Of a stretch of DNA of 64,000 bases, positions 25,883 to 35,031 are shown one piece after another (the first letter of the stretch is position 1; every line of letters starts with the position of its first letter). A program made the translations under genes and the position numbers. Under the pieces are notes generated by a model. It was given only the letters and a program-made list of their open reading frames with translations, was not told where the DNA came from and ran no database searches. Source of the stretch: JACDHG01 sp963815295 (GTDB lineage: Bacteria > Actinomycetota > Actinomycetes > Propionibacteriales > Nocardioidaceae); NCBI GenBank assembly GCA_963815295.1, contig CAWFFZ010000008.1:806001-870000 (forward strand). The letters run 5' to 3'.

Positions 25883-27475
25883 ATGGCACAGACACACATG
25901 AGCGACGACGAGCGCAGGCTTGCCGAGCTCGGCTACAAGCAAGATCTGTCCCGCAACTGGTCGGGCTTCTCCAACTTCGCGATCTCGTTCTCGATCATCT
26001 CGATCCTGGCGGGATGTTTCACCAACTACATCGCCGGATTCAACAACGGTGGGCCGATCTCGATCTCGTGGTCGTGGTTCATCCTCAGCGTCTTCATCCT
26101 CCTCATCGGCTTCACGATGTCGGAGCTCGTCTCGGCGTTCCCGACCTCCGGTGGTATCTACTGGTGGGCCTCGAGGCTGGGTGGCGCCAAGGCCGGCTTC
26201 TACACGGGTTGGCTCAACCTAATCGGCCTCATCGCGGTGACTGCCGGTGTGGCCTACGGCTGTGCCACGTTCATCGACCTGACGATCAGCACGTACTCGA
26301 CGTCGTACGCCGAGGACTACTCACTGACGCGGGTGTTCCTGATCTTCCTGGTTGTGCTCGCAACGGCCTCGGTGCTCAACATCTTCAGCGGCCACTTGAT
26401 GGCAATCATGAACAACGTCTCCGTGTGGTGGCATGTCGCCGGTGCATCGGCGATCGTGCTGATCCTGATCTTCGTGCCTGACCGGCACCAGTCGTTCAGC
26501 TATGTCTTCACCGAGCGGTTCAACAACTCGGGGTTGCACGACGGGAGCATCACCAGCCTCGGCTTCTGGTTCGGCGTGGTGCCGTTGGGCTTCCTGCTCA
26601 CGCAGTACACGATCACCGGCTTCGACGCCTGTGCTCACCTCTCGGAGGAGACCGAGTCGGCGTCTATGGGAGCGGCCAAGGGCATCTGGCGGTCGATCTT
26701 CTACTCGGCCGTCGGCGGCTACATCCTGCTGCTCTGCGTGACGTTCGCCATCCCGAACGCGCCCGACGGGAGCCCGGACAACGCCGGAGTCGGATCTGGC
26801 GGAGTGGCGTACATCTTCTTGGAGTCACTCGGGAAGAATTGGGCGACCTTCGTGCTGTTCATCTCCGCCTCGGCTCAGTTGTTCTGCGCCACCTCGTGCC
26901 TGACCTCTGCGTCGAGAATGACGTTCGCGTTCAGTCGTGACCGTGCAGTGCCGGGCTGGAAGCGGTGGTCGGCGCTCACCTCGTCGCGGGTCCCGGCCAA
27001 TGCCGTGATGATGGTCGCGGTCTCCGCCGCCATCCTGACACTGCCCGCGCTCATCGAGATCAACATCGGCACGGCTGAGGATCCCATTCCCTATCCGGTC
27101 GCGTTCTTCGCCGTGACATCGATCGCCGTCATAGGTCTGTACCTGTCGTTCGCCATACCCATCTGGCTGCGCTGGCGACATGGAGATCGGTTTGAGGTCG
27201 GTGCCTGGAACAACGGCGAGAAGTACAAGTGGATGAACCCGATCGCGGTCGCTGAGATCGTCATCGTGTCGCTGTACCTGATGCTGCCGACCGTGCCCGG
27301 GGGACAGCCGTGGAACGACGCCTTCGAGTGGAAGTTCGTCAACTACGCGCCGATCGTGACGTTCGGTGTGCTGATCCTCATCACCATCTGGTGGGAAGCC
27401 TCGGCCAAGCACTGGTTCAAGGGCCCGATCCGCAACATCGACCCGGCCGTCGTGGAGGTGTTTGACGACAAGTGA
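25883..27475 (+). CDS. APC-superfamily amino acid/polyamine permease
   Basis: 530 residues with about 12 membrane helices. The start is typical of the GABA/choline permease subgroup: LAELGYKQDLSRNWSGFSNF and AISFSIISILAGCF. The conserved substrate region reads TITGFDACAHLSEETESAS, the amine permease signature. ATG 25883 follows GGAGGA. It would import the amine handled by the adjacent ligase and kinase. The last 14 bases overlap the start of the regulator gene. Confidence 0.9.
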   Translation: MAQTHMSDDERRLAELGYKQDLSRNWSGFSNFAISFSIISILAGCFTNYIAGFNNGGPISISWSWFILSVFILLIGFTMSELVSAFPTSGGIYWWASRLGGAKAGFYTGWLNLIGLIAVTAGVAYGCATFIDLTISTYSTSYAEDYSLTRVFLIFLVVLATASVLNIFSGHLMAIMNNVSVWWHVAGASAIVLILIFVPDRHQSFSYVFTERFNNSGLHDGSITSLGFWFGVVPLGFLLTQYTITGFDACAHLSEETESASMGAAKGIWRSIFYSAVGGYILLLCVTFAIPNAPDGSPDNAGVGSGGVAYIFLESLGKNWATFVLFISASAQLFCATSCLTSASRMTFAFSRDRAVPGWKRWSALTSSRVPANAVMMVAVSAAILTLPALIEINIGTAEDPIPYPVAFFAVTSIAVIGLYLSFAIPIWLRWRHGDRFEVGAWNNGEKYKWMNPIAVAEIVIVSLYLMLPTVPGGQPWNDAFEWKFVNYAPIVTFGVLILITIWWEASAKHWFKGPIRNIDPAVVEVFDDK

Positions 27476-28328
27476 GCAGGCGGCTGATCTGCTCGGGATG
27501 GGGGCTTCGTCGATGGCGAGTGAAGCGATAGACGCGGGCATGCTGACGACAGCGCCCGACCTGTCGGGATCGACGGGGCCTCCTGCCCATGTGCAGATCG
27601 AGCAGTGGCTGATGGCTTTGATCGATGCGCGCGAGCTTTTGGCTGGCGACAAGCTGCCGAAGGAGAAGGACCTCGCGGCGGCGTTGGGCGTCAGCCGGAT
27701 GACGCTGCGGCAGTCGCTGGGCTCGCTCGAGGCGCGCGGGGTGGTCGAGCGGATCCCGGGTCGACAAGGTGGCACATTCATCCGCCAGCCCCGGATCGAG
27801 TGCGACATCACGGGACTAGCGGGGTTTACCGAGCAGCTGCGCCGGGGGCAGGTCCGGGCGAGCGCTCGCGTGGTGAGCTCAGACGTCGTACCAGCGCCGC
27901 GGAACGTGGCTGCGGCGCTGGACCTGACGGCTGGCGCGGAGGTCTACGAGGTCGTGCGTGTGCGGTCGGCCCGGCGGCAGCCGTTGGCGTTGGAGCGGTC
28001 CTACCTTCCGGTGGACCTGTTCCCGGCGCTGTTGTCGAAACGGCTGACCGGGTCGCTGTATTCGCGGATGCGGCGCGACTACGGGCTGGCGCCGCAGACG
28101 GCGACGGAGTTCCTGGAACCGTTCATCGCGACGGCGGAGGTGGCGGACTTGTTGGGGGTCGACGAGGGGTCGGCGTTGCTGCTAATCGAGCGGACCGCGC
28201 GTACGACGTCGGGTCAGCCGGTCGAGTACGCCCGCGACCTCTTCCGCCCCGACAAGATCCGCATCTCCGTGCAGACCGTGGCCGGCGACTCCGGCGCCCT
28301 CCGCTCCGCCCTTCCCCGCATCCCCTAG
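27462..28328 (+). CDS. GntR-family regulator, HutC subfamily (UTRA domain)
   Basis: 288 residues. The winged helix is near residues 45-110 (GDKLPKEKDLAAALGVSRMT, LGSLEARGVVERIPGRQGGT) and a UTRA ligand domain fills the rest (ALDLTAGAEVYEVVRVRSA, PLALERSYLPVDLFP). TTG 27462 has GGAGG just upstream, inside the permease gene, so it is translationally coupled. HutC-type regulators usually bind GTCTAGAC-like palindromes; such sites occur at 24801 and 31962. It is the likely repressor of the amine cluster. Confidence 0.85.
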   Translation: MTTSEQAADLLGMGASSMASEAIDAGMLTTAPDLSGSTGPPAHVQIEQWLMALIDARELLAGDKLPKEKDLAAALGVSRMTLRQSLGSLEARGVVERIPGRQGGTFIRQPRIECDITGLAGFTEQLRRGQVRASARVVSSDVVPAPRNVAAALDLTAGAEVYEVVRVRSARRQPLALERSYLPVDLFPALLSKRLTGSLYSRMRRDYGLAPQTATEFLEPFIATAEVADLLGVDEGSALLLIERTARTTSGQPVEYARDLFRPDKIRISVQTVAGDSGALRSALPRIP

Positions 28329-28417
28329 CCGCTTCTCTGCCGCGCACCGGACACAGCCGTCTGTCGGTCTCATCCGAGCTGGGCTAGGACGGCATACTGG
28401 CACGCTGGAGGGAAAGC

Positions 28418-29266
28418 ATGATGAGCACGACACCAATCGCGAATGTGGAGGCGGCCGCTGCCTGGGACGGTGACGAGGGTGCTGAGTGGGCGCGGGACTG
28501 GAAGCGGTACGACGCCGCCGCGAGCGGCTTTCATCAGGCGCTCCTCGGCGCAGCTGCGATCTCACCCAAGGACCTCGTGCTCGACGTCGGGTGTGGCAAC
28601 GGCCTAGCGGCGCGGGATGCGGCCCGGCAGGCGGAACAGGGAGCTGTGCTCGGCATCGACCTGTCGTCGCAGATGATCGCCCGGGCTCGCCAGCTGGCCG
28701 CCGCCGAGGGAGTCGAGAACGTCAGCTTCGAGCAGGCGGATGCCCAGACCTATGTGGCGGAAGCGAGATATGACGTCGCCTTGAGCCGGTTCGGGACGAT
28801 GTTCTTCGTTGACATGACGGCGGCCTTTGCGAACATCGGCAGGCTGTTGCGGCCGGGTGGGCGGCTGGCGATGGCGACGTGGCGCTCGCTGGAGCACAAC
28901 GAGTGGCTGCGCGAGATCTTGCGAGCGCTTGGCACGGCACGCCCCTTGCCGGGCCCGCAGCCCGGGGCGCCGGGGCCGCTCTCGCTGTCCGACTCAGATC
29001 GCATTCGCGAGGTGTTGGTGTCGGCCGGCTTCGAGCGCGTGGAGGTAGAGGCGGTGGAAGCGCCGATGCGGTTCGCAGCAGACGCGGAGAGTGCTTTCGC
29101 TGCGATCAGCACGGGCTCGACGTTCCGCGGCTGGCTTGGCCAGCTCGACGATCGCGAGCGTGCCGAGACGCTGGCAGCCGTGCAGGACACGATGAACGCT
29201 CACGACACCGGAGACGGCGTGATGTTCGCTTCGGCGGCGTGGGTCACCACTGCCCGGACCCCCTAG
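28418..29266 (+). CDS. Class I SAM-dependent methyltransferase
   Basis: 282 residues. SAM-binding motif I is VLDVGCGNGLAARDAA near residue 55, motif II GIDLSSQMIARAR, then FEQADAQTY and LLRPGGRLAMATW. The family is UbiE/Methyltransf_25-like and the substrate is unknown. ATG 28418 or 28421 (adjacent Met codons) follows GGAGGG. It is not obviously part of the amine regulon; its end faces the end of the FAD/GcvT gene. Confidence 0.85.
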   Translation: MMSTTPIANVEAAAAWDGDEGAEWARDWKRYDAAASGFHQALLGAAAISPKDLVLDVGCGNGLAARDAARQAEQGAVLGIDLSSQMIARARQLAAAEGVENVSFEQADAQTYVAEARYDVALSRFGTMFFVDMTAAFANIGRLLRPGGRLAMATWRSLEHNEWLREILRALGTARPLPGPQPGAPGPLSLSDSDRIREVLVSAGFERVEVEAVEAPMRFAADAESAFAAISTGSTFRGWLGQLDDRERAETLAAVQDTMNAHDTGDGVMFASAAWVTTARTP

Positions 29267-29285
29267 CCGCTTGTTCACCGACGCA

Positions 29286-29352
29286 CCGAACACCCGGTAA
29301 CCCGCGAATCGGCCGCCTGACACCCCCGAAACGCGGGTTAGCGGGTGTCCGG
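29286..29352. repeat. Inverted-repeat element, family A, copy 2
   Basis: Same arms as the element at 7466-7532: left arm 29286-29306 begins CCGAACACCC and ends AACCCGCG, right arm 29332-29352, 19 of 21 pairs, 25-bp loop. The loop is only partly conserved, apart from GAATC next to the left arm and GAAA next to the right arm. It lies between two convergent gene ends. Confidence 0.88.
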
Positions 29353-29377
29353 TCGGGTGGAGGCAGCCGCATCCGCG

Positions 29378-31933
29378 CTAGTTGGCAGTGCGGGAGCAGG
29401 GTTCGTACGTCGGTGACGGTCGCGGCGACGTGCTCGCCGAACAGGTTGATGGTCGCCTCGGTGCCGGGCTTGGCGAGGTCGATCGGGAGGTAGGCGTAGG
29501 CCAGCGACCGCTCGCAGGTGTAGCCGAAGCCGCCCGACGTGACCCGCCCGACCACCTCGGAGCCGACCCTGACCGGCTCAGCCCCCAGCACCACGGCCCG
29601 CGGGTCGTCGAGCACGAGCAGGCTGAGCTTCCGCGTCAGCCCGGCAGCCTTCGCCTCCCGCAGCGCGTCGTCGCCCACGAACCCGCCCGGCTTGTCGAGC
29701 TTCACGCAGAACCCCAGGCCCGCTTCGTACGGCGTGGTCTCCGGTGTGATGTCGGTGCTCCAGACCCGGTAGCCCATCTCCAGCCGCAGGCTCTCGATGG
29801 CGCGGTAGCCGCACGGCACGAGCCCGTGGTCGGCGCCGGCGGTCCACAGTTGCTCCCAGAGCCGAGCGGCATACTCCAGGCTCGGGGTAGAGCTCCCACC
29901 CGTGCTCGCCGGTGAACGTCACGCGCAGCGCCCGCACCGGCACGTCCCCGACGGTGATCGCCTGCGAGGTCATGAACGGGAACCCCTCGTCCGACACGTC
30001 GGCCGACGTCAGGGAGCCCACGATCTCGCGGGCGGCCGGACCCCACACCGCGAAGGCGCCGAAGCCTCCGGTGACGTCGGTGAGCGATACGTCGAAGTCG
30101 CCGAGCCGCGCCTGCTTGCGCAGCCAGGCGAGGTCATGGGTGCCGTACGCCGTCCCGGTGATCACCCAGAACCGGTCCTCGTCGAGCCGGGTCACGGTGA
30201 AGTCGGCCTCGATGCCGCCGCGCGGGTTGAGCGCCTGGGTGTAGGTCACGTCACCGATGCCGCGGGCTACGGCGTTGTCGCAGACCCGCTCCAGGAAGGC
30301 CGCGGCGTCCGAACCCCGCACCTCGATCTTGGCGAACGAGGTCTCGTCGAAGATGCCCGCCGTCGTACGCGTCGCCCGATGCTCGGCCGCCGTAGCCGAC
30401 GACCAGTCACGCCCGGCCCATCCGCGCGGCCGGAGGTCGTCCAGCTCGGCCGACGCGTTGGAGGCGTAGTAGTTGACCCGCTCCCAGCCGGCCTTCTCGC
30501 CGAAGGCCGCGTCGCGGGTCTCGTGCCAGGCGTAGACGGGCGAGATCCGCAGCGGCCGGCCAGACAGGCGCTCGAGCTGCGGGATAGCTGATGTCGTAGT
30601 AGGTCTGGTAGTTCTCGATCGTCCGGGCCAGCGTGTATGACGGCGACGCATAGGCCTCCCCGAACCGGCCTATGTCCATGTGCCACAGGTCGAACTCCGG
30701 CTCGCCGTCGACGATCCACTCCGCCATCACCTTGCCGATGCCGCCCGCGCCCGCGATGCCGTGCGCGCAGAATCCCGCCGCCACGAAGAACCCCGCGACC
30801 GCCGTCTCGCCGAGGCAGAACTCGTTGTCGGGCGTGAACGCCTCCGGCCCGTTGATCACACTCCGCAACCCGACATCGGCCATGGCAGGCACCCGGACGG
30901 CGGCGTTGGTGGCGATCTCCTCGAGCCGCTCCCAGTCCTCGGGCAGCAGCTTGCCGTTGAAGTCGGCGGGGATGGCGTCGTACGTCGTCGCGGTGGTCGA
31001 CCACGGCGCCGGGTTGCGCTCGTACCCACCCATCACGAGCCCCTCGACCTCCTGGCGGAAGTAGACGAGCAGGTCGGGGTCGCGGAGTGAGGGGAGTGTG
31101 GCGTCGCGATCGCCGAGGCCGGCTCCGGCAGGGCTGTGCTCGCCACCGAGCGACTCCGTGACGACGTACTGATGCGACATCGGGACGATCGGCACGCGCA
31201 CGCCAACCATGCGGGCGATCTCGGCGGCGAACATGCCGCCTGCGTCGACCACGACCTCGCACTCGATGTCGCCGCGGTCGGTGCGGACCTTGGACACACG
31301 GCGTTGGCCGTGGCCGATGTCGACGGTGTCGATGGCGGTGACTCGCGTGTGCGTGCGGATCGTGACGCCGCCTTGGCGAGCGAGGGCGGCGAGCGCCATA
31401 CACAGCTGGGACGGGTCGAGCTGGCCGTCGGACTCGAGGATGCACGCGCCGTCGACGCCGTCGGTGGACATGAGCGGGAACATGTCGCGGGCCTCGGTCG
31501 CGGAGATCTCGTGGAGCGGCAGGTCGTAGGTCTGCGCCCAGCTGATCTGGCGTCGGATCTCGTCGAGACGCTCGGGCGACGAGGCGAGCTTGATGCCGCC
31601 GCTCTCGACCCAGGCGGGCGCGTGCTCGGTCTGTTGGAGGCGGCGGTAGAGGTCGACGGAGTACATGTTCATCCGAGTCAGCGTCGGGTCGGCGCGGAGC
31701 TGGCCGACGAGCCCGGCGGAGTGGAACGTGGAGCCGCTGGTCAGCTCGTCGCGCTCGAGCAGTACGACGTCGGTCTCGCCGAGCTCCGCCAGGTGGTAGG
31801 CGATGCTCGTGCCACCGAGGCCGCCGCCGATGACGACGACTCGTGCGCGAGTGGGTAGATCCGTGGTCGTGCGGGTGCCGGTGGCCGCAGAAAGCTGGGT
31901 GGTCGCAGTGGTCGGGTCGCCGGGATCACCCAC
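29378..31933 (-). CDS. FAD-dependent dimethylglycine/sarcosine dehydrogenase-like protein with GcvT domain, frame broken by two or three indels
   Basis: A two-domain protein of about 850 residues. The N-terminal DAO domain begins VVVIGGGLGGTSIAYHLAEL, and STFHSAGLVGQL has the histidine that binds FAD covalently in dimethylglycine and sarcosine dehydrogenases. The middle (FNGPEAFTPDNEF-like GPEAFTPDNEFCLGE) and the C-terminal GCV_T domain (WERVNYYASNASAELDD, GIFDETSFAKIEVRG, GEHGWELYPE) follow. The frame changes at about 30590 and 29885. A third shift near 29410 would give a natural TAG at 29378-29380 before the inverted repeat. It would demethylate an N-methyl amine and pass the one-carbon unit to tetrahydrofolate. 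Confidence 0.82.
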
Positions 31934-31961
31934 AAACTCAGCCTAAGGAGGGCTGGCGTTC

Positions 31962-31973
31962 AGGTCTAGACCT
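31962..31973. promoter_or_regulatory. GntR/HutC operator-like palindrome upstream of the FAD/GcvT gene
   Basis: AGGTCTAGACCT is a perfect 12-bp palindrome 29-40 bp upstream of the GTG at 31933. Its core GTCTAGAC is shared with the site at 24801-24812. This links the dehydrogenase to the regulator at 27462. Confidence 0.55.
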
Positions 31974-32085
31974 TTAGTCAGCTCGATCTTATGGATAACG
32001 AGGGGAGATTGGGGCTGTGCAGGAGCGTCTTAGAGGAGCACACTCTCAGGATGGCGACCGATCGAGTCGCCGGGGAGGGAGAAAC

Positions 32086-32403
32086 ATGAGCAGGTACCTG
32101 ATCAAGGCCAACTACACCGCTGCTGGTGCGAAGGGGTTGCTGGAGGCCGGCGGCGCGTCTCGGCGCGATGTCGTCGAGAAGACTGCCCAGAGTGCAGGGG
32201 GCCGGCTAGAGAGCTTTGACTTCGCGTTCGGCGCCACTGACGCGTATGTCATCGTCGATCTCCCCGACAACGCCGCCGCGGCGAAGGTCGCCCTAACGGT
32301 CGGCGCTGCCGGAGGCGCGACGTGCGAGACGGTCGTGCTGATCAGTGCGGACGAACTGCCGGCCGGGTCAAGCGGGATCGACTACACCCCACCGGGCGGC
32401 TAG
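32086..32403 (+). CDS. GYD domain protein
   Basis: 105 residues starting at ATG 32086 with GGGAGGGAG just upstream. The pattern MSRYLIKANYTAAGAKGLL, GGRLESFDFAFGATDAYVIV and VALTVGAAGGATCETV is the GYD domain (PF08734), a ferredoxin-like dimeric fold of unknown function. It is followed 56 bp later by the DUF2203 gene on the same strand. Confidence 0.82.
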   Translation: MSRYLIKANYTAAGAKGLLEAGGASRRDVVEKTAQSAGGRLESFDFAFGATDAYVIVDLPDNAAAAKVALTVGAAGGATCETVVLISADELPAGSSGIDYTPPGG

Positions 32404-32459
32404 ATCCCTCATCCGGTGCACTTAAACCTCTCCTGGCCGTCATGGGGGAGGATCGGGGT

Positions 32460-32828
32460 ATGCCGCTCTTCACGGTTGACGAGGCGCGCGAGCAGATCGC
32501 CACCATGCAGCCGATGTTCGACGAGTTCATCGCCTTGCGTGCCGACACCGCCGAGCTGGCAGCGTCGATGCGGCCAGGCGCTTCGCCGAGCAACCTCGGT
32601 GGGCTGCCCGTGTTCAAGGCGTCTGAGGCGAGACTCGATGAGCTGATGACGACGATCCAGTCAAGCGGTGCTGAGGTAAAGGGTTTCGCGCCGCTGCTGC
32701 TGGACTTCCCTGCGGAGCTCAACGGTGAGCAGGTCATGCTGTGCTGGCTCGAAGGTGACACCGAGCTCGCCTGGTATCACCGCGCCGACCTCGGCTTCGC
32801 CGGCCGCCGGCTGCTATCTCTACCGTGA
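32460..32828 (+). CDS. DUF2203 domain protein
   Basis: 122 residues. It starts MPLFTVDEAREQIATMQPMF and ends with VMLCWLEGDTELAWYHRADLG then FAGR, the hallmark C-terminal part of DUF2203 proteins. ATG 32460 follows GGGGAGGA. The function is unknown. The product is small, soluble and probably helical in its first half. Confidence 0.82.
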   Translation: MPLFTVDEAREQIATMQPMFDEFIALRADTAELAASMRPGASPSNLGGLPVFKASEARLDELMTTIQSSGAEVKGFAPLLLDFPAELNGEQVMLCWLEGDTELAWYHRADLGFAGRRLLSLP

Positions 32829-32933
32829 GCCTCCTTGAACTGTTTCGGGCGAAGTTGCCGCGGATCACGTCCTGCGCGTCGACCGCCGCGCCACGTCCGC
32901 CGCCGTGTGTCGGCAGACGTTCTCCGAAAGCGT

Positions 32934-33611
32934 TCAGTCGTCGGCGACGAGGACGGCGCTCGCTTGCTTCACGGGCATCGAGGTCGACGCGCCAGGGATG
33001 GTCAGCACGTCGGGGATCGTTTGCCAGGGACCGCCATCCACGCGGTAACGCGCCTCGTACGTGATGTCGACGCTCAGCTCGAGCGCCTCGTCCTTGTCGG
33101 TGGCGTGGACGTAGGTGTGGGTGACGTCCGTTGATGGATAGGGCTTGCCAGGAGTGCTTGTCGTGGTCGAACTGCCGTCGCCCCAATCCCATTCGTACGA
33201 CGCCGGCCGGATCTCCACGTCGACGTTGTAGCCGATGATGGTGAGGTTGCGGTTGATGCTCGGTGGCTTGGTGAAGAACGTGGTCTTGAGGTTCACCAGC
33301 GTGTACCTCGGCGCCTCCACCGACGCGGCCGGCACCCCAACCCGCCGCACCGCCGAAATGATGTCGCCCGTCGTCAGCACCCTGCCGCTGACTCGCTGGC
33401 CCCTGCTGCATTGCTGCGGATCCCTGCACTCGGATGCCGAGGAGACGCCACCGCCATTGACGGTGTCGCCCATCGCCGTCGGTTGAGATCGAGCCCAGAG
33501 GGACATCGACGAACATGCGGGGTCGGCGCATGAGCTGCGCGGCAGCGCACTCACACGACGGACGACTCGCGCCGTAGTTGGGAGCGCGCCGGGCAGGCCG
33601 GGAAGCCACAA
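32934..33611 (-). CDS. PKD-domain protein, N-terminus uncertain
   Basis: The C-terminal 150 residues contain a PKD fold: ASYEWDWGDGSSTTTSTPGK, then VTHTYVHATDKDEALELSVD and TYEARYRVDGGPW. Such domains occur in surface proteins. A conserved Cys-containing stretch ASECRDPQQCSRGQRVSG lies before it. No signal peptide is seen in this frame; a Met at 33473 or a frameshifted upstream part (up to about 33660) may supply the true start. I cannot choose among them. Confidence 0.55.
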   Translation of the reverse strand: MWLPGLPGALPTTARVVRRVSALPRSSCADPACSSMSLWARSQPTAMGDTVNGGGVSSASECRDPQQCSRGQRVSGRVLTTGDIISAVRRVGVPAASVEAPRYTLVNLKTTFFTKPPSINRNLTIIGYNVDVEIRPASYEWDWGDGSSTTTSTPGKPYPSTDVTHTYVHATDKDEALELSVDITYEARYRVDGGPWQTIPDVLTIPGASTSMPVKQASAVLVADD

Positions 33612-34150
33612 GTAATCGTAGGTGCCGCCAGGAAGCTCGGCGCTCGACGGCTGATCGTCGGCCGTCAGTCACTGGTCCGACGGATCTGCGTCATGGCATC
33701 TCGATGATTACCTCGGCCGTCGGTGGACGCTCGCCATCGCCGCATGCCGAAGGGCGGTCGAACTGGCAGGAGCACGTACGGACCAACTGACCGCAAGCAG
33801 CCGCGCCGAGCAGCAACGCCGATCATCCTGGCGCTCAAATCCTCGACATCGCCACCTGAGACGCCGCCACGTGAAATTCGAAGAAGTACTTGGTGCTTGA
33901 TCTGACGTGGCCTTGCCGCCCGGTGCTCTTCCGACGACTTGCCGGCCGCCACGTGAGACCTTCGCGATGTAGGCTCACGACGAGGCTCACTCAGCGTGCT
34001 GCCGGGAAACAACCAGTGAACGACCGTCCACTCGCCGCCCTCTTGGTACCCGCCTGTTCGCGCACGCTGTCGATCTATGTCCTCCGCGACGACGAACAGA
34101 CATCGCAGTTCTCAGGGATGCCCTACGCGCAGAGCGCCGGATCTTGAGCC
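33612..34150. other. 540-bp stretch without a recognised gene
   Basis: Open frames exist on both strands but none shows family motifs, a ribosome site or codon bias that I trust. It may hold the broken N-terminal part of the PKD gene at its left edge and the lost C-terminal part of the DUF6318-like gene at its right edge. Confidence 0.4.
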
Positions 34151-34405
34151 TTAGACGTAGTTGAGAACTGCGACAAAGTACCGGACGAAGGCTTTGGCGC
34201 CCGCCTTCGAGTTCTCCTTCGCGAGGGCTGGGAGCTCCGGGGGCTCGGGCTCGGTGGGTGACGTCGTGGTCGGGGTGGTGGGTGTGGTGGTCGACGTCGT
34301 ACTGGAGGAGGTCGCAGGTGGATCGGGGCTGGGGTCGTCCGAGCACGCCGTCATACCTGCTGAGCAAAGCCCAGCGGTGAGTGCGGCGACGACGGCTCGG
34401 CGCAT
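34151..34405 (-). CDS. DUF6318-like lipoprotein, apparently truncated
   Basis: 84 residues. Signal MRRAVVAALTAGLCSAGMTAC ends in a lipobox-like GMTAC, followed by a Ser/Thr/Pro linker. PELPALAKENSKAGAKAFVR then YFVAVLNYV is the opening of the DUF6318 domain, which normally runs another 90-100 residues. Here a TAA follows NYV directly. A frameshift or a true deletion has removed the rest. It is surface-anchored if expressed. Confidence 0.6.
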   Translation of the reverse strand: MRRAVVAALTAGLCSAGMTACSDDPSPDPPATSSSTTSTTTPTTPTTTSPTEPEPPELPALAKENSKAGAKAFVRYFVAVLNYV

Positions 34406-34533
34406 CGGACCTCCGGGGTGCGACGAAGTTCAACTCAAACTAGAGGATCGCCACCCATCCGGCCAGACCCGTCGCCGCATCTGTGGACAACCGTGCCGCC
34501 AGTGACGCGAGCGGCAGATCTGGGCAGCCCGGC

Positions 34534-34968
34534 TCAGCGGATTCCGGTGTCGACTGTGATCTTGATCCGCGTGGTGTGACCAGTGCGGAGCTGGATGGGA
34601 CGCTCGGTATCCGATCCCATTCCGCTCGGGGAGTGGAGCAGGACAACGGCCCTGCCGGGTGGACCTGACATCCGGAACCGACCCTGCGCGTTCGTCTGAT
34701 CCGTGGCGACCACGCTGCCGGCCACATAGAGCTCGACCGTTGCGCCGCCGACCGGAGTATCAGGGCAAGGGTCCGAGACATTCTCAACCGCACAAGCGGG
34801 ACCGGCGAGGACGGTTCCGACGACCAACCCGGAGTCTTTCTGCGATGTCGGAGTCGTGGAATTTGGGTCTGGCCCGAGGCCCGAACCGCCTGACGCCGCA
34901 CACGCTACGAGGGCGCTGGACGCGAGGGCGGCCGCGATCGTGTGGACGAGGTGTCTGCTGGGGTGCAC
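34534..34968 (-). CDS. Lipoprotein with carboxypeptidase-regulatory-like domain
   Basis: 144 residues. The signal ends in LVACAASGGSG, with Cys as the lipid site. After a Ser/Thr linker comes a beta-sandwich: SGLVVGTVLAGPACAVE, PVGGATVELYVAGSVVATDQ, NAQGRFRMSGPPG, TRIKITVDTGIR. These are typical of carboxypeptidase regulatory-like (CarboxypepD_reg) domains used as surface modules. No enzymatic domain is present. Confidence 0.72.
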   Translation of the reverse strand: MHPSRHLVHTIAAALASSALVACAASGGSGLGPDPNSTTPTSQKDSGLVVGTVLAGPACAVENVSDPCPDTPVGGATVELYVAGSVVATDQTNAQGRFRMSGPPGRAVVLLHSPSGMGSDTERPIQLRTGHTTRIKITVDTGIR

Positions 34969-35031
34969 ATGGGTGAGACGTGAGATCCCGCGAGCCGGTT
35001 CCCGAGCAGCATCAGACCTGCAGACCGGACG

